A stretch of 64,000 nucleotides of DNA from Fen-1135 sp963705275 (lineage in GTDB: Bacteria > Desulfobacterota > Syntrophia > Syntrophales > UBA2185), in NCBI GenBank assembly GCA_963705275.1, contig OY970063.1, positions 2,356,001 to 2,420,000 of the forward strand, given 5' to 3'. Below, piece after piece: positions 1 through 7,512 of the stretch (positions are counted from its first letter, which is position 1; every line of letters starts with the position of its first letter). The position numbers were made by a program, and so were the translations under genes. The notes beneath the pieces are model-generated. The model did not search any database. It worked only from the letters and a program-made list of their open reading frames with translations, and was not told the DNA's origin.

Positions 1-54
1 CGCGCGACTCCTGCGTCCCGAACGCAGTGCCCTACCGGACTGGGCCACATCCCG
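1..54 (-). tRNA. tRNA-Pro(CGG), 3' part cut off by window edge
   Basis: On the minus strand the sequence from 54 downward has a CGGGATG acceptor strand, a D arm and an anticodon arm with stem CTGCG/CGCAG around loop TTCGGGA. This gives anticodon CGG (positions 20-18). The variable loop, T arm and 3' acceptor lie left of the window, so the gene is partial here. It is divergent from the DUF1178 gene. Confidence 0.9.
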
Positions 55-147
55 ACATGATGTAATGATATATTTGAAGATATATAAATAAACTCTAAAT
101 GTCCATATTATTTTTTGTGCACTTAGTCTAATCGGGGAAAATAACCC

Positions 148-564
148 ATGATCATATATGATTTAAGATGTGAAAAGGGTCATAAATTTGAAGGATGGTT
201 CAATGGCAGAAGTGCATTTGAAAAGCAGCAGAGCGAAAAACAGATAACTTGTCCTGCTTGTGGAAGTTCTGCCGTTGGAATGGTACCCTCCACAATTTCC
301 ATCATGGCAAGGGACATTAGGGCATCTGACAAGAGGGATTTTGAAGAATTATCACTGCCGAAGGCTCTAAAGTTGTTTCACGAATTCCTGGATAAGAATT
401 TCGACGATGTCGGCAAGAAATTTACTGAAGTGGCCCTGAGAATTCATCACGGTGAGGAAGAAGGTCGAAATATCAAAGGCGTTACTACCGAAAGTGAAGA
501 AGAGACCTTAAAGGAGGAAGGGATCCAATTCCTCAAAATTCCTGTACCCAAATTCGACAGTTGA
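148..564 (+). CDS. DUF1178 family protein
   Basis: This 138-residue protein begins MIIYDLRCEKGHKFEGWF and has a short zinc-ribbon-like N-terminus (Cys8, His12, then a CPAC pair near residues 36-39), the pattern of the DUF1178 family. The rest is a predicted soluble alpha-rich domain. The family is widespread in Proteobacteria and has no established function. The gene is divergent from the tRNA-Pro. Its length is normal for the family and the ATG start follows a purine stretch (GGGGAAAA) about 9 bases upstream. A nucleic-acid or protein-binding role is only a guess from the zinc ribbon. Confidence 0.8.
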   Translation: MIIYDLRCEKGHKFEGWFNGRSAFEKQQSEKQITCPACGSSAVGMVPSTISIMARDIRASDKRDFEELSLPKALKLFHEFLDKNFDDVGKKFTEVALRIHHGEEEGRNIKGVTTESEEETLKEEGIQFLKIPVPKFDS

Positions 565-805
565 AGATTCGAGAGCCTCTTGATGATCTCCGCGACAAAT
601 CTGCAACCTGATCAAGCGACGGGAAGTTTCGTCGAACGTTCAGCGGCAAAGGCAAATTCCAAGAGGAATCTGGCACACATAAAAGATATGCGCGAACAGC
701 AGCACGGGAGAGAGCGCAAATTAAGTTCTTGGACAGTTAGGGACCCATCATCTCTTACATTTTGAATTCTGCCAAAGTTATCAACATTTTATCAATAATG
801 TAATC

Positions 806-3115
806 ATGCAAAAAATGTATAAGAGCATTTTAGAGAGTATCGGAAATACCCCCCTTGTGGAGATCCGCAAGCTTAATCCCAGCAAGAAAGTTAAGATATA
901 TGCGAAACTTGAATATTTTAACCCGGGAGGCTCTGTAAAGGACAGGATAGCCCTTTATATGGTAAACGAAGCGGAAAAAAGGGGAGAGCTATCGGGTGAT
1001 AAGATTATCCTCGAAGCTACGAGTGGCAATACCGGAATCGGTCTTGCACTTGTTGCTGCGGCTAAGGGATACAGATTATGCTTGGCTATGTCTGAATCTG
1101 CGAGTGAAGAAAGAAAGAGAATCCTTGAAGCCATGGGAGCTGAGCTATACTTGACTCCGGCAAGCCTCGGTACAGATGGCGCCATTGAGGTGGCATATAA
1201 TATGATGCTCAAGGATCCCGGAAGATATTTTGGCACTGACCAGTTTAACAATGCCGATAATATGCTGGCTCATTATCACGGTACTGGTGAGGAAATCTGG
1301 CAACAGACTGACGGGGCTGTGACAATGGTGGTGGCAACCCTGGGGACGACTGGTACTGCTATGGGAATCTCGAAACGACTCAAGGAATATAATTCTGACA
1401 TTATAATAGTAGGCGTGGAACCCTATCTGAAGCATAAAATTCAGGGTTTAAAAAATATGAAGGAATCTTACCGACCAGGTATTTATGATAAGAGTCGCTT
1501 GGACGAAAAGATAAATATCCTTGACGAAGATGCATTCGAAACTTCAAGGAGACTAGCCGGGGAAGAAGGTCTCTTTGTAGGGATGAGTTCAGGCGCAGCC
1601 ATGTGTGTGGCTATGCAAAAGGCTAGAGAAATGGATAATGGGCTCATCGTTGTGATTTTCCCTGACGGCGGAGAGAGGTATCTAAGTACGGAACTCTTTG
1701 CTGATAGAAAACAATCCACCCTGCGTCTTTACAACACATCAACGAGAGATAAGGAGTTTTTCGAACCGATCAATCCCGAAGAAGTTCTGATGCATTCTTG
1801 CGGGCCAACGGTTCATGAAGTTCCTCACGTAGGCAACTATCGACGCTTTGTCGTTTCCGATTTGATCCTGCGCTACCTTGAGTTTAAAGGATTTAAAGTC
1901 AGACACGTTATGAACATAATTGATTTTAACGACCGATCCATTAAGGAAGCCGAGCGGGCCAATACGGACTTGAATACGTATACAGAAAGATGCACGACAA
2001 AGTTTTTAAACGATATTAAGAAATTGAATATCAAACAAGAGGAGGTCTATCCGCGAGCCAGTGAAAATGTCGAGGCCATGGTTAACCTTGTAGAGAAACT
2101 CGTAGAGAGAGGTCACGCCTACGAAAAATTGAGATCTGTTTACTTTGACATATCAAAAATAGATGATTACGGTCGCCTGTCCAACATCGACCTGAAAAAA
2201 GTTAAACCCGGTAAAACCATTGAATCGGATGATTATGAAAAAGACAGCCCCGTAGATTTTACCCTTCTGAAAAGGTCTTCGTTAAATGAATTGAAGAGGG
2301 GGATTTATTTCAAAACCCGCTGGGGTAACGTAAGGCCGAGCTGGCATCTTGAGTGCGCAGCTATTGCCCTTAAGTATTTAGCAGACAATTTTGATATTCA
2401 TGCTAGTGGAGCAGACGTAATCTTTCCTCACTGTGAAAATGTCATGGCCATCGGGAAGGCTGCAACTGGCAAACGGCTGGCCAATTATTGGATCAATACG
2501 GAACTGGTGATGGTGGACGGCAAGAAGATGTCCCGCTCCCTAAACAATGTCAAAACCATAGAAGATCTGAAGACAATGGGGTATAGCGGCAGGCAAATCA
2601 GGCTTTTTCTGCTGAGCGCTCACTACCGCAAACCTCTAAATTTCTCCTTCGGCGCCTTAGAGACGGCAAAAAATACAGTCAAGAAGTTGGACAGGTTTAT
2701 TCAGCGCTTGATACGCTATACGCCCGGCAGCGGATACCCGGATACTGATCAATTTGTATATGAAATCAAACAAAGATTCTCCGATGCCATGGATGATGAT
2801 TTCAACATATCCGATACCATGGCATCTCTTTTTGAATTCGTAGGGAAGGTCAGTATTCCCCTCTCTCTGGGGCAGTTGAGTGAAAGGGAAAAGGACAATG
2901 TCCTCGCCATTCTCGCGAGGATTGATGAGGTGCTCGGTGTGATGAATTTCGAAGAGGAGACATTGAGCGATGATGCTCTACGACTTCTGGAAGAAAGAGA
3001 AGCGTCGAGAAGAAGAGGTGATTGGAATGCTTCTGATGAGATAAGGAAGAGGCTTCTTGGGATGGGAATTGAGATTTCAGACACCACCAGTGGAGTCACA
3101 TGGAGGTTAAAATAG
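806..3115 (+). CDS. Fusion: cysteine synthase (CysK/CysM family) - cysteinyl-tRNA synthetase
   Basis: A 769-residue two-enzyme protein. Residues 1 to about 300 are a fold-type II PLP enzyme of the O-acetylserine sulfhydrylase family: PLP lysine K45 in GGSVKDR, substrate loop TSGNTG, phosphate-binding GTTGT and the family's PDGGERYLST end. From about residue 305 it is a complete class Ia cysteinyl-tRNA synthetase: CGPTVHEVPHVGN with the HIGH-like HVGN at 341-344, WHLEC at 513-517, and KMSRS at 574-578. Zinc ligands by alignment to E. coli CysRS are Cys332, Cys517 and His542. The fourth, a Glu in HHENE, is Val546 here, with Cys543 next to His542. The natural inference is cysteine made and charged by one polypeptide. 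A non-canonical cysteine ligase is also possible, because a separate canonical CysRS lies at 45092-46573. There is no frameshift or stop between the halves. The start is the first ATG; a second ATG three codons later is possible. Confidence 0.9.
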   Translation: MQKMYKSILESIGNTPLVEIRKLNPSKKVKIYAKLEYFNPGGSVKDRIALYMVNEAEKRGELSGDKIILEATSGNTGIGLALVAAAKGYRLCLAMSESASEERKRILEAMGAELYLTPASLGTDGAIEVAYNMMLKDPGRYFGTDQFNNADNMLAHYHGTGEEIWQQTDGAVTMVVATLGTTGTAMGISKRLKEYNSDIIIVGVEPYLKHKIQGLKNMKESYRPGIYDKSRLDEKINILDEDAFETSRRLAGEEGLFVGMSSGAAMCVAMQKAREMDNGLIVVIFPDGGERYLSTELFADRKQSTLRLYNTSTRDKEFFEPINPEEVLMHSCGPTVHEVPHVGNYRRFVVSDLILRYLEFKGFKVRHVMNIIDFNDRSIKEAERANTDLNTYTERCTTKFLNDIKKLNIKQEEVYPRASENVEAMVNLVEKLVERGHAYEKLRSVYFDISKIDDYGRLSNIDLKKVKPGKTIESDDYEKDSPVDFTLLKRSSLNELKRGIYFKTRWGNVRPSWHLECAAIALKYLADNFDIHASGADVIFPHCENVMAIGKAATGKRLANYWINTELVMVDGKKMSRSLNNVKTIEDLKTMGYSGRQIRLFLLSAHYRKPLNFSFGALETAKNTVKKLDRFIQRLIRYTPGSGYPDTDQFVYEIKQRFSDAMDDDFNISDTMASLFEFVGKVSIPLSLGQLSEREKDNVLAILARIDEVLGVMNFEEETLSDDALRLLEEREASRRRGDWNASDEIRKRLLGMGIEISDTTSGVTWRLK

Positions 3116-3207
3116 TTATTAGGGTTGCGCGAAAGAGGTGTAGTGCATATACTTAATAAGGTAGATTTGCTTGCAAATGATCGTTGACATGAATAAATGG
3201 TGAAGAT

Positions 3208-4047
3208 GTGATGGATAAGGATGTCAGAAAATCAGTTATTGCAGGTACTTGGTATCCCGGCACTCCCACAGCTTTGCGGGCAACTATAGAAGACTTTTTT
3301 CTTCATGCACCTGATGTACTAATACACGGCAATATCAGGGGTCTTATTGTTCCCCACGCAGGATATGCCTATTCAGGCCAGATTGCCGCGATGGCCTACA
3401 AAAGCATAAAGAAACAAACGTTTGATGCTGTCTTGGTTCTAGGCCCGAGTCACAGGGAATTTTTTCACGGCGTTTCTATATATGACAGAGGTGGATACGA
3501 AACCCCCTTAGGTATTGTTCCCGTTGATGTGACCTTGGCAGATGATATCATGTCCCGAAGCAAAATGATCTCCTACATACCGGCTGCTCATTCGCAGGAG
3601 CATTCACTCGAGATTCAGCTTCCCTTTCTTCAAGTCGTACTTGGAGACTTTCGCTTTGTTCCGCTTGTTATGGGAGAGCAAGACCGTGAGACGTGCGAAA
3701 ACCTTGCTGAGGGCATAATAAATGCAATAAATGGCAGGAATATCCTGATCGTAGGAAGTTCCGATCTTTCACATTTTCACCCTTATGAAAAGGCGGTGAA
3801 GATTGATTCGGTGGCGCTAAAACGTATAGAAAAGATGGACGGCAAGGGCCTCTTGGAAGATTTGGAAAAAAATTTGTGTGAGGCCTGCGGCGGCGGGCCG
3901 GCTGCTGTAACCATGATGGTTTCGAAAAAATTAGGTGCAAATAGGGCCAAGTTGCTGAAATACGCCAACTCGGGAGATGTGACCGGAGATAGAAGAAGCG
4001 TTGTCGGGTATGCTTCGGCTATTTTTTATAATGGCCGGGATTCCTAA
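3208..4047 (+). CDS. AmmeMemoRadiSam system protein B (MEMO family)
   Basis: A 279-residue member of the MEMO family. It shows the family blocks in order: an N-terminal AGTWYPG, VPHAGYAYSG near residue 50, LGPSHREFFHG near 78, EHSLEIQLPF near 132, SSDLSHFHPYEKA near 188 and the closing GDRRSVVGYAS. The His residues in these blocks form the metal-site region in characterised homologues, which resemble extradiol dioxygenases; the bacterial reaction is unknown. The AMMECR1 gene follows on the same strand, as in the three-part AmmeMemoRadiSam set, but no radical SAM gene lies within the window. The start could be the ATG at 3208 or the next codon (GTG ATG ATG region). Confidence 0.9.
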   Translation: MMDKDVRKSVIAGTWYPGTPTALRATIEDFFLHAPDVLIHGNIRGLIVPHAGYAYSGQIAAMAYKSIKKQTFDAVLVLGPSHREFFHGVSIYDRGGYETPLGIVPVDVTLADDIMSRSKMISYIPAAHSQEHSLEIQLPFLQVVLGDFRFVPLVMGEQDRETCENLAEGIINAINGRNILIVGSSDLSHFHPYEKAVKIDSVALKRIEKMDGKGLLEDLEKNLCEACGGGPAAVTMMVSKKLGANRAKLLKYANSGDVTGDRRSVVGYASAIFYNGRDS

Positions 4048-4254
4048 ACTGCGAAAGACCCTGGGCTTGTGCATACCGGGTTTGTCGTCTCTTGAATTCC
4101 TTATATCCCGTGCTTCGAAAAAAGGAACCTAAGTTAAGCATGGTATGAATGAAGATAATCAATTAAAATCAAAGATTTGGCATAAATACCTTTTTACTTG
4201 AAAATCTTCTAAGCTCTGCTAAGAGAGTCATTGACATACTGGGAAGAGATCATC

Positions 4255-4800
4255 ATGGCGCTGTCAGAGATGGAAAGAAAGGCACTCTTTGATATTGTCA
4301 GAAGAACAATAGAGGCCAGATTAACGGGCAAGTCTATCCCAGAGTTCCACTCGTGCCCGGAAGTGCTAAAAGAAAAGAAGGGAGCATTTGTAACCCTCAA
4401 AAAGCATGATCATCTCAGGGGTTGCATCGGTTATATCGAGGCAAGAAAACCTCTTTACAAGACGGTGGGAGAAATGGCTTTAGCTGCTGCCTTCGATGAC
4501 CCACGCTTTCCTCCGTTGAAGCCGGACGAGTTGAAGAACGTGGCCGTCGAGATATCCATATTGAGCCCGCTGAAAGAGGTTAAGGACATAGACGAGATAG
4601 CAGTAGGTGTCCACGGTCTTTACATAACTAAGGGATTTCATTCCGGCCTTCTGCTACCCCAAGTTGCCGCGGAATATGGATGGGATAGATTGACCTTTCT
4701 TCAGGAAACGTGTTACAAGGCCGGCCTTCAACGGGATGCTTGGAAAGAAGAAGATGCCAAAGTTTATATATTCTCTGCTGAGGTTATTGGAGAGCATTAG
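4255..4800 (+). CDS. AmmeMemoRadiSam system protein A (AMMECR1 family)
   Basis: A 181-residue AMMECR1-domain protein. The hallmark segment is KHDHLRGCIGYIEARKPL with the invariant LRGCIG, followed by AFDDPRFPPL, EISILSPL and a C-terminal GLLLPQVAAEYGW block. The family has no proven biochemical activity. I chose the ATG at 4255 because GGGAAGAG sits about 7 bases upstream and the family usually starts near this SEMER segment. A TTG at 4231 would add 8 residues. It lies about 200 bases after the MEMO gene on the same strand, so co-expression is likely. Confidence 0.9.
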   Translation: MALSEMERKALFDIVRRTIEARLTGKSIPEFHSCPEVLKEKKGAFVTLKKHDHLRGCIGYIEARKPLYKTVGEMALAAAFDDPRFPPLKPDELKNVAVEISILSPLKEVKDIDEIAVGVHGLYITKGFHSGLLLPQVAAEYGWDRLTFLQETCYKAGLQRDAWKEEDAKVYIFSAEVIGEH

Positions 4801-5211
4801 CCGTCTGTCTACCTGGAAGGGAGCCGGCCGGTCGGAATGCAGAGAACAAGAAACATTCAAAGGTAAGGCAGTCATGGTATGCCAGTCATATCCTGGCAAG
4901 TCCGTCATATAAACATTGTTATCGTTCGGCCTCCTGCATATGCCTGTCGGGCATGATAATGGAGACGCCTGCAAATCCAAGGATTGTAAGTTCAGGGGCT
5001 GCATGGAGGCGGGGGATACGTCGACATGTGAATACTGGGTCTGCAAGATATAATGTTGCCAGTTTTCAAGTTAGGGGTATATTGTGCATGTTAAAAAGTG
5101 CAGTCCATGCAATAGATTCGTCAAGACTCAAGATCTTTACTCTATAGTATTTTCTTACACATGCTGAACCAATGCGTAAACCTTTCAGCACAAAAATACA
5201 AAAAATAATTG
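4801..5211. other. Gene-poor gap between AMMECR1 gene and tRNA cluster
   Basis: No recognisable protein or RNA gene covers this stretch. It contains a CCGGCCGG palindrome near 4824 and three imperfect copies of a GTCAT-bearing segment between 4869 and 4910. It also holds a short Cys-rich reading frame at 4940-5053, listed separately. No rho-independent terminator with a U-run was found after the AMMECR1 gene. Confidence 0.6.
4940..5053 (+). CDS. Possible 37-residue Cys-rich peptide (micro-ORF)
   Basis: From ATG 4940 to TAA 5051-5053 the frame encodes a 37-residue peptide with five cysteines at 11, 16, 21, 30 and 35. The spacing is C-x4-C-x4-C-x8-C-x4-C, with KDCKFRGC and CEYWVC segments. Five Cys in 37 codons in a supposedly non-coding gap is notable, and the regular spacing recalls Cys-rich precursor peptides that radical SAM enzymes modify. 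Against it, no good ribosome binding site precedes the ATG, and no modifying enzyme lies adjacent apart from AMMECR1 and MEMO upstream. I do not recognise a family. Treat it as a candidate only. Confidence 0.3.
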   Translation: MPVGHDNGDACKSKDCKFRGCMEAGDTSTCEYWVCKI

Positions 5212-5240
5212 TTGACAAATTTTAATAATGGAATTACCAT
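5212..5240 (+). promoter_or_regulatory. Sigma-70 promoter for tRNA-Thr/Tyr/Gly/Thr-rpmG cluster
   Basis: TTGACA at 5212-5217, a 17-base spacer and TACCAT at 5235-5240 make a near-consensus promoter. It lies about 80 bases upstream of the first tRNA, in an AT-rich stretch after the gene-poor gap. It would drive the tRNA-rpmG-secE-nusG region. Confidence 0.75.
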
Positions 5241-5321
5241 TAGAGGCTTCTGTTTTTGGAAAATTTTTTGCCGCTCTTTTTTAAGATGTAAGAGAAGTTT
5301 CCGGCACTGGTTAGTAAGTCG

Positions 5322-5397
5322 GCTGGCGTAGCTCAACAGGTAGAGCAGCTGATTTGTAATCAGCAGGTTGCGGGTTCGAGTCCCATCGCCAGCTCCA
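5322..5397 (+). tRNA. tRNA-Thr(TGT)
   Basis: Acceptor GCTGGCG pairs with CGCCAGC, and the anticodon arm GCTGA-TTTGTAA-TCAGC gives anticodon TGT. The T loop is TTCGAGT and the CCA end is encoded. It is the first of five tRNAs preceding nusG. Confidence 0.97.
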
Positions 5398-5415
5398 GCA
5401 TTTGGTGATGTAACC

Positions 5416-5497
<82 letters not shown>

Positions 5498-5554
5498 TCA
5501 AGGAAATGCATTGGACAGAAACCTTTGAGGGATTGAATTCAATACCTTTTAAGA

Positions 5555-5630
5555 GCGGGAATAGCTCAGGGGCTAGAGCGTCAGCCTTCCAAGCTGAGGG
5601 TCGCGGGTTCGAATCCCGTTTCCCGCTCCA
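5555..5630 (+). tRNA. tRNA-Gly(TCC)
   Basis: Acceptor GCGGGAA/TTCCCGC and anticodon arm TCAGC-CTTCCAA-GCTGA give anticodon TCC. The CCA end is encoded at 5628-5630. Confidence 0.97.
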
Positions 5631-5716
5631 TTCCATGATTCTTTTTTTAGGTATGGCATGATGCTCTGATTATCGTGGGGTTCATGGAATTAGAAGTCCT
5701 CCTAATGAAATCATAA

Positions 5717-5792
5717 GCCCACGTAGCTCAGTCGGTAGAGCACATCCTTGGTAAGGATGAGGTCACCAGTTCAATCCTGGTCGTGGGCTCCA
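5717..5792 (+). tRNA. tRNA-Thr(GGT)
   Basis: Acceptor GCCCACG/CGTGGGC and anticodon arm CATCC-TTGGTAA-GGATG give anticodon GGT. CCA is encoded. In many bacteria a tuf gene follows this tRNA; here rpmG follows directly after 22 bases. Confidence 0.97.
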
Positions 5793-5814
5793 TTGTGGTA
5801 AAAATAGGATAATT

Positions 5815-5964
5815 ATGAGAAATATTATAACTTTGGCCTGTACAGATTGTAAACAGAGAAATTATACGACCACGAAGAACAAGCGAACCATGCAGAATCG
5901 CCTTGAGTTGATGAAATACTGTAAATTTTGTCGATCTCATAAGCTTCATAGGGAAACTAAGTAA
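5815..5964 (+). CDS. rpmG: 50S ribosomal protein L33
   Basis: A 49-residue L33 beginning MRNIITLACTDCKQRNY and ending SHKLHRETK. It has two CxxC pairs (Cys9/Cys12 and Cys36/Cys39), so it is the zinc-binding C+ form. It sits between tRNA-Thr(GGT) and tRNA-Trp, the usual place in front of secE. The ATG is preceded by TAGGATAA, a moderate ribosome binding site. Confidence 0.95.
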   Translation: MRNIITLACTDCKQRNYTTTKNKRTMQNRLELMKYCKFCRSHKLHRETK

Positions 5965-5999
5965 ATTCCTTTGTATAAGCAATATGCAGCAGAATGAAC

Positions 6000-6076
6000 A
6001 GGCCAGTAGCTCTAATGGATAGAGCGCCGGACTCCAAATCCGGATGCTGGGGGTTCAAGTCCCTCCTGGCCTGCCA
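6000..6076 (+). tRNA. tRNA-Trp(CCA)
   Basis: Acceptor AGGCCAG/CTGGCCT and anticodon arm CCGGA-CTCCAAA-TCCGG give anticodon CCA. The CCA tail is encoded (6074-6076). Its position between rpmG and secE is the conserved arrangement. Confidence 0.97.
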
Positions 6077-6192
6077 TTTTGTTTCAACGACAACGTTTTA
6101 TTGTAAAGAAGAGGAGATGAGGCATGGTCAAAGACCTTAAGCTATTCAAACCGGAACGAAAGATCTGAGCTTTGACCTAAAGGACTGCACTG

Positions 6193-6396
6193 ATGAATAG
6201 GGTAAAAATAATTGCTGACAAGATAGCACGCTTTTTAAAAGAAGCAAAAATTGAATTAAGAAAAGTGACGTGGCCTACCCCTAGGCAAACCCTTGCTTCC
6301 ACTTCTGTGGTGATAATTGTAGTTATAATTGTATCTATCTTTCTAGGCATCGTAGATTTTGGATTGGCCAAAGCAATAAGGCTGGTTTTAGGTTAA
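6193..6396 (+). CDS. secE: Preprotein translocase subunit SecE
   Basis: A 67-residue short-form SecE. It has an amphipathic N-terminal helix, the conserved ELRKVTWPT segment near residues 22-30, and one transmembrane helix (about 37-60, starting SVVIIVVIIV). It clamps SecY in the inner membrane. It lies directly upstream of nusG (5-base gap) in the usual secE-nusG order. Confidence 0.95.
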   Translation: MNRVKIIADKIARFLKEAKIELRKVTWPTPRQTLASTSVVIIVVIIVSIFLGIVDFGLAKAIRLVLG

Positions 6397-6401
6397 AGTT
6401 T

Positions 6402-6932
6402 ATGGCGTTTAAATGGTATGTCGTTCATACCTATTCTGGCTTTGAGAACAGGGTGAAACTCTCTCTCCAGGAAAGAATAGAAGCAGCAGGAATGCAGGAA
6501 CAGTTTTCGGATATCCTTATACCAGAAGAAGATATCGTGGAACTCGTTTCAGGAGAGAAGAAAACGTCCAAGAGAAAGTTTTTTCCCGGATACATTCTCG
6601 TCAGGATGGAAATGAATGACGAAACGTGGCATCTTGTCAAAGGGACACCCAAGGTGACAGGATTTATTGGGGGCAAGGAGAAGCCATCACCAATCCCTGA
6701 TAAGGATGTAGACAACCTAAAAACCAGAATTAATGAAGGAACCCTGAAACCTAAACCAAAATTTAGGTTTGAGGTCGGTGATCACGTAAGGATAATTGAT
6801 GGCCCATTTACGAACTTTGACGGGGTTGTCGATGAGGTCAAGCCGGAAAAGGGCAAATTAAGGGTCATCGTCAGCATATTTGGCAGGTCAACGCCGGTTG
6901 AGCTAGATTTTATCCAGGTTGTTCAGCATTGA
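6402..6932 (+). CDS. nusG: Transcription termination/antitermination factor NusG
   Basis: A 176-residue NusG. The N-terminal NGN domain (1 to about 105) starts KWYVVHTYSGFENRVK and contains the RNA-polymerase-contact segment FPGYILVRM. The C-terminal KOW domain (about 122-176) contains VGDHVRIIDGPF. It binds the RNA polymerase clamp and couples to Rho or ribosomal S10. Start and length are normal for the family. Confidence 0.97.
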   Translation: MAFKWYVVHTYSGFENRVKLSLQERIEAAGMQEQFSDILIPEEDIVELVSGEKKTSKRKFFPGYILVRMEMNDETWHLVKGTPKVTGFIGGKEKPSPIPDKDVDNLKTRINEGTLKPKPKFRFEVGDHVRIIDGPFTNFDGVVDEVKPEKGKLRVIVSIFGRSTPVELDFIQVVQH

Positions 6933-6972
6933 TAAAGTGATGAGATAACAAGAAAGAATTGGGGTGGTCCTA

Positions 6973-7398
6973 ATGGCAAAGAAGGTTATAGCGAATATCA
7001 AGCTCCAGATTAAGGCAGGCAAAGCAACTCCATCTCCGCCGATCGGGCCTGCCCTGGGGCAGCACGGGGTCAATATCATGGAGTTTTGCAAGGCATACAA
7101 TGCCTTGACACAAAACCAGGAAGGTACGGTTATTCCAGTCGTTATCACAGTATATGCCGACCGATCATTCACCTTTGTGACCAAGACTCCACCAGCCTCT
7201 GTGCTTCTCAAACAGGCTGCCAAGATTGCTAAGGGTTCCGGGGATCCGAGGCGAGAGAAGGTCGGCACCGTGACTCGTGAGCAGATTAAGGAGATCGCCG
7301 CCTCAAAGTATAACGACCTCAACGCCGTTGATATAGAAGGGGCTGTCAGAATCATTGAGGGAACGGCGCGATCAATGGGGATAGAAATAGCAGGATAG
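6973..7398 (+). CDS. rplK: 50S ribosomal protein L11
   Basis: A 141-residue L11 with the N-terminal PPIGPALGQHGVNIMEF signature near residues 20-36 and a C-terminal rRNA-binding domain. It forms the GTPase-associated stalk base. The ATG at 6973 gives the standard MAKKV start with GGGGTGG upstream; a GTG at 6964 would add three residues. Confidence 0.97.
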   Translation: MAKKVIANIKLQIKAGKATPSPPIGPALGQHGVNIMEFCKAYNALTQNQEGTVIPVVITVYADRSFTFVTKTPPASVLLKQAAKIAKGSGDPRREKVGTVTREQIKEIAASKYNDLNAVDIEGAVRIIEGTARSMGIEIAG

Positions 7399-7452
7399 GT
7401 TTACTGAGGACATTGTCAGAGACCATATGAGTGTGGGTGTGTAAAGTTAAAC

Positions 7453-7485
7453 ATTTGCCAATACGGGAAGCCCAACCCGGCAAAT
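7453..7485 (+). promoter_or_regulatory. Hairpin in the rplK-rplA gap
   Basis: ATTTGCC (7453-7459) pairs with GGCAAAT (7479-7485) around a 19-base loop in which CGGG and CCC can also pair. There is no U-run, so it is not an ordinary terminator. A role in translational control by L1 is a guess from location. Confidence 0.4.
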
Positions 7486-7512
7486 AGCAATATCAATAAC
7501 AGAGGTTTTGAC

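Noticed and set aside
59..147. AT-rich near-palindrome before DUF1178
   Set aside because: The ATATATTTGAAGATATAT pairing is explained by low-complexity AT sequence.
580..765. 61-codon frame between DUF1178 and the fusion gene
   Set aside because: No family resemblance, no good ribosome binding site and biased toward low-complexity content; likely non-coding.
565..805. T-box or other riboswitch before the CysK-CysRS fusion
   Set aside because: I looked for the conserved AGGGUGGNACCGCG-like T-box core and a terminator and found neither.
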